DNA of 47,885 nucleotides from an uncultured Alphaproteobacteria bacterium (GTDB taxonomy: Bacteria; Pseudomonadota; Alphaproteobacteria; MPNO01; UBA830), in the NCBI GenBank assembly GCA_913047365.1, contig CAJWUK010000005.1, positions 1-47,885 on the forward strand, given 5' to 3'. The notes under the pieces were generated by a model. The model saw only the letters and a program-made list of their open reading frames with translations, did no database searches and was not told the DNA's origin. Below, piece by piece: positions 17,050 to 25,693 of the stretch (within the stretch, counting starts at the first letter, position 1; every line of letters starts with the position of its first letter). Position numbers and translations under genes: made by a program.

Positions 17050-18498
17050 GTGCTCGATTTCCGCCCCGTCCTTTACATAATCGGCATTCTGCTGACCACG
17101 CTGGCCGCCGCCATGTGCGCGCCGCTGATGGCCGACCTGATGGTCGGCCATCCAGACTGGCAGGTCTTCGCCGGATCGGCGGGGCTGACCGCATTCGTGG
17201 GAATCACGCTGCTGCTGACGACCATGTCGCCACCTGCCCGGCTATCTGTGCGTCAAGCCTTTATCCTGACCACCACAAGCTGGCTTGCGCTGACCCTCTT
17301 TGCCGCCCTGCCCTTTGCCTTTGCCGACCTGGAACTGAACTTCACCGACGCGTTTTTCGAAGCAATGTCAGGTCTGACTACCACCGGATCGACGGTGATC
17401 ACAACACTGGACACCGCGCCAAGCGGCATATTATTGTGGCGCGCCATTCTTCAATGGCTGGGCGGGATCGGCATCATCGTCATGTCGATCGCGATCCTGC
17501 CCATGCTGAAGATCGGCGGGAACCAGCTTTTCCGGACAGAATCATCCGACAGTTCGGACAAGGTACTACCCCGCGTCGCGCAGGTCGCGAGCGGTGTCGG
17601 CTTTGTCTATCTCGCGCTAACGGCAGCCTGCGCTGCCCTACTATGGTTGACTGGGCTAAATGGGTTCGACGCCATCGCCCACGCCATGACAACCATCGCG
17701 ACGGGCGGGTTCTCCACCCGGGACGGATCGGTTAGCGCCTTCGCCAATCCCGCGGCAGAACTGATCATCACCGGCTTCATGTTGATGGGGGCGCTGCCCT
17801 TCGTGCTGTATCTGCAGGCGGTACGCGGCAAACCGTCTTCGTTGTTTCGCGACAGACAGGTTCGGTGGTTCTTCTGCATCGTCATCTTTTTCGTCATCGC
17901 AGTCGCGCTGCCCCACCACGCAAACAACGATATCGGTATCGGGCGGGCATTTCGGGAATCCGCTTTCAACGTTATCTCGATCATGACCGGAACCGGATAT
18001 TCGTCGGCGAACTACGCCGCCTGGGGTGCGTTCGCCACCGGCGTATTCTTTTTCATCATGTTCATTGGCGGATGCGCCGGATCGACAACGTGTTCTATCA
18101 AAATCTTTCGCTATCAGGTCCTCTATCAGACAGCGAAGGTGCAGATGAAACACCTGATCCGCCCGCACGGCATATTCATCGCCACCTTTAACGGCAAGCC
18201 GATTACGGACGAGGTCGAAAACTCGGTGATGAGCTTTTTCTTCCTGTTCATGCTGACCTTTGCCGTGCTGGCGGGACTGCTGCACTTCATCGGCCTGGAT
18301 TTTCTAACCGCCATTTCCGGCGCTGCCACGGCGATCTGCAATGTGGGGCCGGCGTTGGGTGAAATCATCGGCCCCAGCGGCAGTTTCGCGACCCTGCCGG
18401 ACACCGCGAAGTGGGTGCTGTCCGCCGGCATGCTGCTGGGCCGGCTGGAACTGTTCACCGTGCTGGTCCTGTTTGCCCCCTGGTTCTGGCGGGGCTGA
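17050..18498 (+). CDS. trkH: TrkH-family potassium uptake protein
   Basis: A 482-residue K+ channel-like transporter subunit with about ten membrane helices. All four filter loops can be seen: TTTGST after MSGL, ATGGFST, TGTGYSS and CNVGPALG, as in TrkH/KtrB. These proteins bring in K+ together with a cytoplasmic NAD-binding TrkA, not found in this window. The start is a GTG at 17050 directly before the first hydrophobic helix; ribosome binding site is weak. Its TGA shares one base with the argE ATG (TGATG at 18496-18500), which indicates coupling, though no functional link to arginine synthesis is obvious. Confidence 0.93.
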   Translation: MLDFRPVLYIIGILLTTLAAAMCAPLMADLMVGHPDWQVFAGSAGLTAFVGITLLLTTMSPPARLSVRQAFILTTTSWLALTLFAALPFAFADLELNFTDAFFEAMSGLTTTGSTVITTLDTAPSGILLWRAILQWLGGIGIIVMSIAILPMLKIGGNQLFRTESSDSSDKVLPRVAQVASGVGFVYLALTAACAALLWLTGLNGFDAIAHAMTTIATGGFSTRDGSVSAFANPAAELIITGFMLMGALPFVLYLQAVRGKPSSLFRDRQVRWFFCIVIFFVIAVALPHHANNDIGIGRAFRESAFNVISIMTGTGYSSANYAAWGAFATGVFFFIMFIGGCAGSTTCSIKIFRYQVLYQTAKVQMKHLIRPHGIFIATFNGKPITDEVENSVMSFFFLFMLTFAVLAGLLHFIGLDFLTAISGAATAICNVGPALGEIIGPSGSFATLPDTAKWVLSAGMLLGRLELFTVLVLFAPWFWRG

Positions 18499-19649
18499 TG
18501 CACGCGAAAACCGATACCGCGACATCGCTGCTCCGCGATCTGGTGGGCTTCGACACGACCTCCCGAAATTCAAACCTGCCGATCATCGAATATATCGCTG
18601 ACTATCTTCTCAATCTCAAAATTCCGGCCCGCATCATACCGTCGGAAGACGGCGCCAAGGCCAACCTGTTCGCCACTATCGGACCGGACATCGACGGCGG
18701 AATCATTCTTTCCGGTCATTCCGATGTGGTGCCCGTTGACGGTCAGCACTGGTCAACAGATCCGTTCGACATGGCGGAAACTGACGGTAGGCTGTTCGGC
18801 CGCGGCACCGCGGACATGAAAGGCTTTATTGCCTGTTCGCTATCGATGGCACGTGATTTCGCGGAAATGGAATTGCGGCGGCCTATCCACCTTGCCTTTT
18901 CCTATGACGAGGAGGTCGGGTGTTTGGGCGTGGGCCGGATGATCCATACGATTAAATCGGAGCTGCCTCATCCCGCCGCGGTGATTGTGGGCGAACCGAC
19001 GAACATGCAGATTGCCAACGCTCACAAGGGCATCTGCGTCATGTCGACCACGATACGCGGCCGGGAAGCCCATTCCAGCCGACCGCAGGTCGGGGTGAAC
19101 GCGATCGAAGCGGCCGGGTCGTTGGTGTCATATCTGTACTGGCTCTGCGACGAGCTGGCCCGGACGGAACGTGATGACCGGTTCGAGCCACCCTTTACGA
19201 CCTTTAACGTCGGCGGGATTTCAGGGGGTGGTGTCGTCAATATCATTGCCCCGGAATGCCAATTGAACTGGGAGTTTCGCCCGATCCCCGGCGCCAATCC
19301 AGACGCGATCTCCGCAAGGATAGAAGACTGGGTGGAAACGGAACTGCTGCCCCGTATGCGTCGGACCGACCCTGATTGTTTTGTCGATTCCGTTCGGGAT
19401 GTCATGGTCCCACCGTTCGATGCGCCGAATTCGGCTGCAGAAGCGATAGCCCGCTCGGCATCCGGGCATAACAATGCCGGGGCTGTTGCCTTCGTCACCG
19501 AAGCCAGTCTTTTTTCCGGTGCGGGCATTCCCGCTGTGATTTGCGGGCCGGGCGATATCGCTCAGGCGCACCAGCCGGACGAGTTCATCGCCGTCGACCA
19601 GCTATCGGCTTGCCTTGAATTTCTGGGGGCGCTGGCCAAAGAGGTTTGA
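18498..19649 (+). CDS. argE: Acetylornithine deacetylase (M20 family)
   Basis: A 383-residue di-zinc M20 hydrolase, probably releasing ornithine from N-acetylornithine. Visible features are GFDTTSRNSN near the start, the metal site LSGHSDVVPVDGQHW and GRGTADMKGF, the catalytic/metal stretch SYDEEVGCLG, and VGEPT. The C-terminal QAHQPDEF carries the last histidine ligand. The ATG at 18498 overlaps the trkH stop. The other ornithine/arginine genes argD and argF lie 2-4 kb away on the other strand, which supports argE over a dipeptidase. It converges on a lipoprotein gene with 8 bases between stops. Confidence 0.88.
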   Translation: MHAKTDTATSLLRDLVGFDTTSRNSNLPIIEYIADYLLNLKIPARIIPSEDGAKANLFATIGPDIDGGIILSGHSDVVPVDGQHWSTDPFDMAETDGRLFGRGTADMKGFIACSLSMARDFAEMELRRPIHLAFSYDEEVGCLGVGRMIHTIKSELPHPAAVIVGEPTNMQIANAHKGICVMSTTIRGREAHSSRPQVGVNAIEAAGSLVSYLYWLCDELARTERDDRFEPPFTTFNVGGISGGGVVNIIAPECQLNWEFRPIPGANPDAISARIEDWVETELLPRMRRTDPDCFVDSVRDVMVPPFDAPNSAAEAIARSASGHNNAGAVAFVTEASLFSGAGIPAVICGPGDIAQAHQPDEFIAVDQLSACLEFLGALAKEV

Positions 19650-19657
19650 ACAGGCCG

Positions 19658-20248
19658 CTACCGAATCCAGTCCTTCATGTGAATTCGGACCTGCTTTTCC
19701 AGAGATGTGTTCAGGTCAACCATCATCGCCTCCGTCATCCGAAACCAGACCTTTTGGCGCTCGCTGAGCGAAATGTTTTCTGACACCGATTCCGACCTCT
19801 TGGCGATAGATTCCGCCGTTACCCGCACCTTGCCCACCTGGTCACGCACTTCGACCATCATGTCGATCACCGCGTCGTAACGTTCCGATTGATCTCGGGT
19901 GAACAATCCCTTTACACCGGTCGATTTTGGCAACGCTACTTCCACTACGCTTGCCCGGCGCACAATCACACGCGCAACGCCCGACGATCCGCCCGCGCGC
20001 AGGCGATCCCTGCCCCAGTTCAATGCGGACGCGGCCGGGGAAACCGGAAATTCGTGTTCTACATTGGGCCGGGTTGCCGGCGGTACATACCTGTTTTCCA
20101 CCTCAACGCGCGCGACATTCAGGGAGATTGGCTGCAGGTGGGCAAAAGAGATTTGTGCAAAGATCGGTTTCTGCGCGTCATTAGCGCACCCGGCAATACC
20201 CAGCAAAAAGATTGCGACGCATGCCACTAACAATTTTTTCAAAACCAT
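19658..20248 (-). CDS. Conserved lipoprotein of unknown function
   Basis: A 196-residue protein with a lipoprotein signal: a short basic start MVLKK, a hydrophobic stretch and the lipobox LGIAG-C21. D24 at +3 weakly hints, and N23 at +2 does not give a clear, sorting preference. The mature part starts FAHLQPISLNVARVEVENRY and ends with a likely helical, charged region (SERQKVWFRMTEAMMVDLN) containing EKQVRIHMKDW. No domain is recognised. It lies 61 bases after hslO on the same strand, so it may be the last gene of the argD-argF-hslO operon. It is probably attached to the inner or outer membrane, facing the periplasm. Confidence 0.78.
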   Translation of the reverse strand: MVLKKLLVACVAIFLLGIAGCANDAQKPIFAQISFAHLQPISLNVARVEVENRYVPPATRPNVEHEFPVSPAASALNWGRDRLRAGGSSGVARVIVRRASVVEVALPKSTGVKGLFTRDQSERYDAVIDMMVEVRDQVGKVRVTAESIAKRSESVSENISLSERQKVWFRMTEAMMVDLNTSLEKQVRIHMKDWIR

Positions 20249-20309
20249 TTCATCCGTTTCCCGATTTGTAATCCGGACGGAAACTATATGCGGTCAATTA
20301 CCGCCAACA

Positions 20310-21245
20310 TCAACCGTTATAGATGCCGTCGATCTGCGCATCGGTAAACGCGTAGTCGCGACCGCAGAATTCGCAGGTAACGACGACATTGTCATCCACC
20401 TTCAAATCCTCGATCTCTTCGCGCGGGAACGACTTAAGCATCGTCTGCACCCGTTCTTCCGAACACCGGCAACGCATCTCCAGCGGCTGTGCATGGAACA
20501 CCCGTACACCGTCTTCATTAAACAGCCGGAACAGAAGCTCATGCGGATGAAGATCGAGGCCCAGCAATTCCTCGTCCTTGCTGCTGCCCATTAAAATGAC
20601 GGCGCGACGCCAGGCATCTTCGAATTCTTCATCAGCGATGTCGCCCGATTGCAGTACCATGCCCTCCGGCGGCATTTTCTGTACAAGCAGACCGCCCGAC
20701 CTCCAGTTACCATCCGCATCCTGACCCGCGGTCAGCTTAACTGCGCCGTCGAACTGGTCGGACTGGCGAAAATAGTTGTGGGCGCAATCTGCCAGGGTCG
20801 CACCGGTCAGGTCGACAATGCCCTGGTAGCGGTCGGCCTCACTACCCTGATCGACGGTAAAGGCCAGATACCCGCCGCCCAGTAGATAAGGTACAGGATT
20901 GCCCCGCCATGTATCGCCCAGAGCAACCAGCGCTTCTTCCTTGTACTGCGCAAACCCCCTTAGCCCACCATCGCTGGTCATGTCGGCAACCAACAAGCCG
21001 ACCGGGCCGTCGCCCTTTGCCTGAAGGGAGAAAACTCCCTCGAACTTGAAAATGCCTGCAACCAGCGCGGTCAGCGCAAGCATTTCGGACAACAACGACG
21101 CAACCGGTTCGGGATAATCGTGACCTCCGATTACCGTCTGTGCTACCGGGCCAAGACGCACCAGGCGTCCACGCGCGGTGTTGTTTTCTATCTGAAACGG
21201 CTGAACTAGATCGTCTTTCGGAAAGTGGCCCGGAGTTTCTTCCAT
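20310..21245 (-). CDS. hslO: Hsp33 redox-regulated chaperone
   Basis: A 311-residue Hsp33. The N-terminal region has VQPFQIENNTARGRLVRLG and the C-terminal zinc centre is visible as CRC in MRCRCSEE, then CEFC in VTCEFCGRDY: four cysteines that bind zinc when reduced and form disulfides under oxidative stress, unlocking holdase activity. The ATG at 21245 is preferred; a longer frame reaches into argF without family sequence. It starts 8 bases after the argF stop. Length is slightly above the usual 290-300. Cytoplasmic. Confidence 0.94.
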   Translation of the reverse strand: MEETPGHFPKDDLVQPFQIENNTARGRLVRLGPVAQTVIGGHDYPEPVASLLSEMLALTALVAGIFKFEGVFSLQAKGDGPVGLLVADMTSDGGLRGFAQYKEEALVALGDTWRGNPVPYLLGGGYLAFTVDQGSEADRYQGIVDLTGATLADCAHNYFRQSDQFDGAVKLTAGQDADGNWRSGGLLVQKMPPEGMVLQSGDIADEEFEDAWRRAVILMGSSKDEELLGLDLHPHELLFRLFNEDGVRVFHAQPLEMRCRCSEERVQTMLKSFPREEIEDLKVDDNVVVTCEFCGRDYAFTDAQIDGIYNG

Positions 21246-21252
21246 CGCGGAC

Positions 21253-22167
21253 TCAGGCAAGACACCAGGCAAGAATGCCCTTTTGCGCGTGCAAACGGTT
21301 TTCGGCTTCGTCCCAGACAACGGATTGCGGGCCGTCCATGACCTCTGCCGTCACCTCCTCGTCGCGGTGGGCGGGAAGACAGTGCATGAAAATCGCGTCC
21401 TTGTTGGCTCGTGCCATAAGCCGGTTGTCCACTTTGTAAGGAGTCAGAAGATTGTGCCGCTTCTCGGCTTCGGTATCACCCATCGACACCCAGGTGTCGG
21501 TGACGACGCAGTCGACGCCGTCCACGGCTTCCTTCGGATCTGTCGTCGACAAGATCTTCGCACCTTCGCCGGTCGCCCAGTCAATCGCGTCCTGCGGGGG
21601 CGCCAGTTCCGGTGGGCAGGCCAGCCGCATTTCGAAATCAAACCGGGCCGCGGCTTCGATCCAGCTGCGTGCCATGTTGTTACCATCGCCGCACCAGGCA
21701 ATCCGCTTGCCCGCGATATCGCCGCGATGCTCTTCGAACGTCATGATGTCGGCCATCAGCTGGCAGGGGTGGGAATGATCCGTCAGACCGTTAATTACCG
21801 GCACTTCCGCATGGGTGGCCAGTTCCGCCAGCTTCTTGTTTTCGTTCGTCCGCATCATAATCACATCGACATAGCGGGACAGCACCCGGGCTGTATCGGC
21901 GATGGTCTCGCCCCGGCCGATCTGCATTTCATTGGGCGTCAGCACGACCACCGAACCGCCAAGCTGCTTCATGGCGATTTCGAACGATACCCGCGTCCGC
22001 GTGGACGGCTTTTCGAAGATCATGGCAAGCGCCCGGCCGTCAAGCGGTTGCATAGTTCCATTTACCCGCTCGCCCCGTTTGAAAGACGCACCGAGCTCGA
22101 CAATTCGCCGCAATTCTTCCGCTGCGACGTCTTTTAGCTCCAGGAAATGCCTGGGCGGCTGTTTCAT
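21253..22167 (-). CDS. argF: Ornithine carbamoyltransferase
   Basis: A 304-residue OTCase that makes citrulline from ornithine and carbamoyl phosphate. The carbamoyl phosphate loop STRTR is at 55-59 in [13 protein letters not shown], with HPCQ near 133 and the ornithine-binding DxxxSMG (DTWVSMGD) near 225; HCLPAHR completes the set near 266. Normal length. The ATG overlaps the argD stop by 4 bases (ATGA at 22167-22164), so argD and argF are translationally coupled. The expected catabolic or anabolic use is anabolic, judging from argD, argE and absence of arcA/arcC. Confidence 0.97.
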   Translation of the reverse strand: MKQPPRHFLELKDVAAEELRRIVELGASFKRGERVNGTMQPLDGRALAMIFEKPSTRTRVSFEIAMKQLGGSVVVLTPNEMQIGRGETIADTARVLSRYVDVIMMRTNENKKLAELATHAEVPVINGLTDHSHPCQLMADIMTFEEHRGDIAGKRIAWCGDGNNMARSWIEAAARFDFEMRLACPPELAPPQDAIDWATGEGAKILSTTDPKEAVDGVDCVVTDTWVSMGDTEAEKRHNLLTPYKVDNRLMARANKDAIFMHCLPAHRDEEVTAEVMDGPQSVVWDEAENRLHAQKGILAWCLA

Positions 22168-23336
22168 GATTCCAGTTCTTTGCAGCAGGCGTCGATAATG
22201 CCGACTGCTTCGTGAATGTGATCCTGGGTAACGATCAGGGGAGGCAAGAACCGCACCACATTTTCGCCCGCGGGAACTGTCAGCAGGCCGTGATCGAAGG
22301 CGTTAGCCACCAGGTCACCGTTGGGGACAACGCATTTCATGCCCCACATCATGCCGGCACCGCGGACGCTCTCGATCACGTTGGAATGATCGCCGATAAC
22401 GCGTTTAAGCTCGTCATTTACCAGCTGACCCATCTTCAGGACGTTGGCGAGAAACCCGTCTTCGAGCAGCACGTCTAGAACAGCATTCGCGCACGCCGCA
22501 GCCAGCGGATTGCCGCCAAAAGTGCTGCCGTGCGTACCGGGCACGATGCCCTTGGCTGCTTCTTCCGTTGCAAGACACGCCCCGATGGGAAACCCACCGC
22601 CCAGTGCTTTGGCCGACGACATGACATCGGGCGCAACGCCTGACCATTCATACGCCCACAATTTGCCGGTCCGCCCGACGCCGGTCTGAACCTCGTCAAA
22701 CATCAGCAACAGGCCCTCTTCGTCGCAGAGCGCCCGCAGGTCTCTTAGGAATTCCGGATCAGCCGGGCGAATACCGCCCTCGCCCTGAACAGGTTCGATC
22801 ATGATTCCGGCGGTCTCCGCCGACACCGCATGGCGGACTTCGTTGATATTACCAAAGGCGACGTGATCGAAACCGTCGACAGTGGGGCCGAACCCCGCCC
22901 GGTGGGCATCGTTGGCACCAGCGGCAACTGTTGCCAGCGTCCGGCCATGGAAACTGCCCTCGAAAGAAATCATCCGATAGCGCTGGGGATTGCCGCTGGC
23001 GCTGTGGTATTTGCGCATCAGCTTGATAGACGCTTCGACCGATTCCGCGCCAGAATTGCAGAAGAACACCGTGTCGGCGAAGGAATTCGCGACCAGTCGG
23101 TCCGCCAGGCGCTGCTGCAGCGAAATATTGTAAAGATTGGACGTGTGCCACAGCTTGCCTGCCTGTTCTGTCAAGGCAGTAACTAGTTTGGGATGATTGT
23201 GACCTAGCGCCGTCACCGCAATCCCGGCGCCAAAATCGAGAAATTTCCGACCGTCATCGGAAAAGAGATAAGGTCCATCCCCGCGCTCGAACGCAACATC
23301 GGTACGACCGTAAGAAGGCATAACTGACTGGTTCAA
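22164..23336 (-). CDS. argD: Acetylornithine aminotransferase
   Basis: A 390-residue class III PLP aminotransferase that interconverts N-acetylornithine and its semialdehyde. [19 protein letters not shown] is the family start, [14 protein letters not shown] lies near 92-105, the aspartate of [14 protein letters not shown] and K243 in [14 protein letters not shown] bind PLP. Start choice: a TTG at 23336 has GGGAG 7 bases upstream and gives a short MNQSV lead; the ATG at 23321 has no ribosome binding site at the right distance. TTG is therefore preferred but unusual. It is the first gene of argD-argF-hslO and has a well-formed promoter on the minus strand. Confidence 0.94.
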   Translation of the reverse strand: MNQSVMPSYGRTDVAFERGDGPYLFSDDGRKFLDFGAGIAVTALGHNHPKLVTALTEQAGKLWHTSNLYNISLQQRLADRLVANSFADTVFFCNSGAESVEASIKLMRKYHSASGNPQRYRMISFEGSFHGRTLATVAAGANDAHRAGFGPTVDGFDHVAFGNINEVRHAVSAETAGIMIEPVQGEGGIRPADPEFLRDLRALCDEEGLLLMFDEVQTGVGRTGKLWAYEWSGVAPDVMSSAKALGGGFPIGACLATEEAAKGIVPGTHGSTFGGNPLAAACANAVLDVLLEDGFLANVLKMGQLVNDELKRVIGDHSNVIESVRGAGMMWGMKCVVPNGDLVANAFDHGLLTVPAGENVVRFLPPLIVTQDHIHEAVGIIDACCKELES

Positions 23337-23369
23337 CGACCGTCTCCCGCTGTCTGGACCCAGAATCCG

Positions 23370-23391
23370 TTCGGCCCGTCGCCGGGCCGAA
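23370..23391 (-). promoter_or_regulatory. Stable hairpin in the argD 5' leader
   Basis: TTCGGCCC (23370-23377) and GGGCCGAA (23384-23391) form a perfect 8-bp stem around a 6-base loop. It would fall at the very 5' end of the transcript predicted from the promoter at 23403-23431. No T-run follows it in the direction of argD, so it is not a terminator for that strand. Confidence 0.6.
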
Positions 23392-23402
23392 AAAGGAGCG
23401 GG

Positions 23403-23431
23403 AGTATGTTTAGGTCGGCCTTTGCTGTCAA
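23403..23431 (-). promoter_or_regulatory. Likely argD-argF-hslO promoter
   Basis: On the minus strand a perfect TTGACA (23431-23426) is followed after 17 bases by CATACT (23408-23403). The predicted transcription start, near 23396, leaves a leader of about 60 bases before the TTG start of argD. Confidence 0.65.
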
Positions 23432-23537
23432 TCGGCGGTTTTCAGGGACTTTCATGGGTAAGAATAGTCCTTGAAGGCGGTCCGCCGGTCCTCAATACTT
23501 GATCAGAACTCAGCGCGCGCGAAGGGACAAGGATATA

Positions 23538-24797
23538 ATGGACGTTAATCGCGGCCTCTCTGGAAACTCCAACGGTTTCGACCGTGCGTGGCCGGATGAT
23601 GCGACGCGTATTCCTGACTGGATCTACACGGATCAGGATGTCTATAAGCGCGAAATTGAGAAAATATTTCTGGGCCGCCACTGGAACTATGTTGGGCTGG
23701 AGTGCGAAGTCCCCGAACCGGGAAGCTACATGCGGTCCTATGTCGGGCCCTTCCCGGTTGTCGTTACCCGGGACATGGACGGCGCCCTTCATGTCTTCGA
23801 GAACCGCTGCGCCCATCGCGGGGTCGAATTTTGCCGCGAATACCGCGGCAAAGCCGACAGCTTCATCTGCCCCTATCACAACTGGACCTATGACCTGAAA
23901 GGCGATCTGACCGCCATTCCCTTCCGGCGCGGCGTCAAAGGCAAGGGTGGTGCGCCGAAAGATTTCGAGATGTCGGAATACGGCCTGCGCCGGTTTCGCG
24001 TTTCCACCCGCGGCGGGGTGATTTTCGCCACCGCCTGCGAGGACCTGGAATCGATCGAAGATTATCTCGGCCCGGAAATCTGCGCCGAGTTCGACGCCAC
24101 CTTTGACGGAACCGAATTCACCCTGCTGGGGGTTCATCGCAACATCCTGCCCAGCAACTGGAAGCTTTATCAGGAAAACCTCAAGGACCCCTATCACGCG
24201 ACCCTGCTGCACACATATCTGACGACGTTCGGCCTATTCGTATCATCCAATGAATCCAATATCCCGACGGATAAATACGGCCGCCACGGTGGATTGCTGT
24301 CTCGCCGACCGGAAGGCCGTCCAGACGTGTCGGAGGAAGAAAAATCGAATATGCAAGCGTTCAAGCAGACGATGGAACTGAACGACCCCCGAGTGCTGAA
24401 ATTCTTTCCGGAGGCCGATTCCAAATGGTCGGGATCTGTCCTGACCATCTTTCCTACACTAACCGCGCTGCGCCAGACCAACATCCTGAACACAAGGTTG
24501 CTGGTGCCGCGCGGGCCCAACGAATTCATGATGTTGTGGACGGTGTTTGGCCGCTCCGATGATGATGAGGAAATGACCCGCCACCGGCTGCGTCAGAACA
24601 ACATATTCGGTCCCGCCGGGTTCCTGGGGATCGAGGACAATGAAGCCCTGAAATTCCTGCAGGACGGGATACGCAAGGCGATGCCGCGGGAAGGCCTTGC
24701 CGTCTTGGGGGAAGACGACGAGGCGACGGACACTCTCATTACCGAACGCGCGATCCGGGGCATGTACCGCTACTATCGTGACGTGATGGGGTTCTAG
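23538..24797 (+). CDS. Aromatic ring-hydroxylating dioxygenase, large (alpha) subunit
   Basis: A 419-residue Rieske oxygenase alpha subunit. The [2Fe-2S] ligands are C91, H93, C111 and H114 (CAHRG and CPYHNW). The mononuclear iron site is complete: H220 and H225 in DPYHATLLH, with the bridging D217. The pattern resembles salicylate 5-hydroxylase and anthranilate/benzoate-type enzymes; substrate unproven. The ATG at 23538 is preceded by AAGGGACAAGG. The small subunit follows after 2 bases and a small barrel protein after that. No ferredoxin or reductase is nearby, so electrons must come from elsewhere. It is transcribed divergently from argD. Confidence 0.93.
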   Translation: MDVNRGLSGNSNGFDRAWPDDATRIPDWIYTDQDVYKREIEKIFLGRHWNYVGLECEVPEPGSYMRSYVGPFPVVVTRDMDGALHVFENRCAHRGVEFCREYRGKADSFICPYHNWTYDLKGDLTAIPFRRGVKGKGGAPKDFEMSEYGLRRFRVSTRGGVIFATACEDLESIEDYLGPEICAEFDATFDGTEFTLLGVHRNILPSNWKLYQENLKDPYHATLLHTYLTTFGLFVSSNESNIPTDKYGRHGGLLSRRPEGRPDVSEEEKSNMQAFKQTMELNDPRVLKFFPEADSKWSGSVLTIFPTLTALRQTNILNTRLLVPRGPNEFMMLWTVFGRSDDDEEMTRHRLRQNNIFGPAGFLGIEDNEALKFLQDGIRKAMPREGLAVLGEDDEATDTLITERAIRGMYRYYRDVMGF

Positions 24798-24799
24798 GT

Positions 24800-25303
24800 A
24801 TGGCGACGGTCATCCAAAACAAGGCCGGCACATTGCGCGATGCGCGGCTAGAAATCGAAGAATTCAACTATGCCTATGCCGAAACCCTGGACCAGATGGA
24901 TGTCGACAGTTGGGCCGAATTCTTCAGCGACGATGCGTTCTATCAAGTGATCGCCCGCGACAATTTCGAGTCCGGACTGCCGCTGGGCCTGATCTACTGC
25001 GAAGGCAAGGCGATGATGAAGGACCGCGCTTATGCCCTGCTAAACACCGAAATGTTCGCGCCGCGATATCTTCATTTGACAATCACGAATACCCGCGCGC
25101 TGTCATCAGACACCGATGGAATTCGCGCATCCGCCAACTACACACTGATCGAAACCCTGGTTGAGGAACCCAGCCGTGTGCAGCAGGTAGGTAAGTACCG
25201 CGACCTGTTCGTTCGCGACGCAGAGGGCGCGCTGAAACTGAAAGAACGCGTTTGTATTTATGACAGCGTGATGATCGACAACTGTCTAGTTTTTCCGGTT
25301 TAG
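24800..25303 (+). CDS. Aromatic ring-hydroxylating dioxygenase, small (beta) subunit
   Basis: A 167-residue NTF2-like beta subunit of a ring-hydroxylating oxygenase. It begins with a helical stretch (EEFNYAYAETLDQMDVDSWAEFF) and ends with the strand-rich KLKERVCIYDSVMIDNCLVFPV, both standard for this family. Beta subunits hold the alpha3-beta3 hexamer together and have no cofactor of their own. The start follows the alpha-subunit stop by 2 bases, so the pair is made in matched amounts. Length is typical (155-185). Confidence 0.92.
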   Translation: MATVIQNKAGTLRDARLEIEEFNYAYAETLDQMDVDSWAEFFSDDAFYQVIARDNFESGLPLGLIYCEGKAMMKDRAYALLNTEMFAPRYLHLTITNTRALSSDTDGIRASANYTLIETLVEEPSRVQQVGKYRDLFVRDAEGALKLKERVCIYDSVMIDNCLVFPV

Positions 25304-25318
25304 GGAGGAAAGTGAACT

Positions 25319-25690
25319 ATGGCGCTCGTACCACTTGCCGATAAAGGCAACTTTTTTCACATATACGATTTCTGGGTCAAACCCGGTACAGGCGAGGAGT
25401 TCGTCAGAAAGTTCGAGGAATTCGATTATTCGGACGGCAACCCGATGCACAAATCACCTCACCAGGTGAAGGACGGCGTTATGCTGCGGGATACCGAGGA
25501 TGAGGACCATTTCTGGTTGATCGGCGAATGGGCCAGTGTCGAGGAACACAAACGCATTCTTCTGGAACTAAAAGAGATCGCGCCGGAATTCGTGATGTTC
25601 ATAGAGGACTTGGACAAGGGCGCGTTCCTGCCGAAATACGGCGAGGTTGTGTCGTCAACGCCGCAGCATATTCTCGACGCCGCAGAGTAG
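25319..25690 (+). CDS. Small alpha-beta-barrel (ABM-like) protein of unknown function
   Basis: A 123-residue protein with the alternating pattern of a ferredoxin-like alpha-beta barrel: FHIYDFWVKPGTGEEFVRKF at the start, DGVMLRDTEDEDHFWLIGEW in the middle and a helix EEHKRILLELKEI. It resembles the antibiotic biosynthesis monooxygenase-like superfamily, whose members range from monooxygenases to heme degraders and EthD-like accessory proteins. The ribosome binding site GGGAGGAA is strong, and it is 15 bases after the beta subunit, so it is co-expressed with the dioxygenase. A helper role or action on the hydroxylated product are both open; no catalytic residue can be named. Confidence 0.75.
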   Translation: MALVPLADKGNFFHIYDFWVKPGTGEEFVRKFEEFDYSDGNPMHKSPHQVKDGVMLRDTEDEDHFWLIGEWASVEEHKRILLELKEIAPEFVMFIEDLDKGAFLPKYGEVVSSTPQHILDAAE

Positions 25691-25693
25691 CCG

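Noticed and set aside
23344-23404. Ribosome-binding-site hiding stem for argD
   Set aside because: The outer complement lies at or before the predicted transcription start (near 23396), so it would not be in the RNA unless a different start is used. Kept only as a possibility in the findings.
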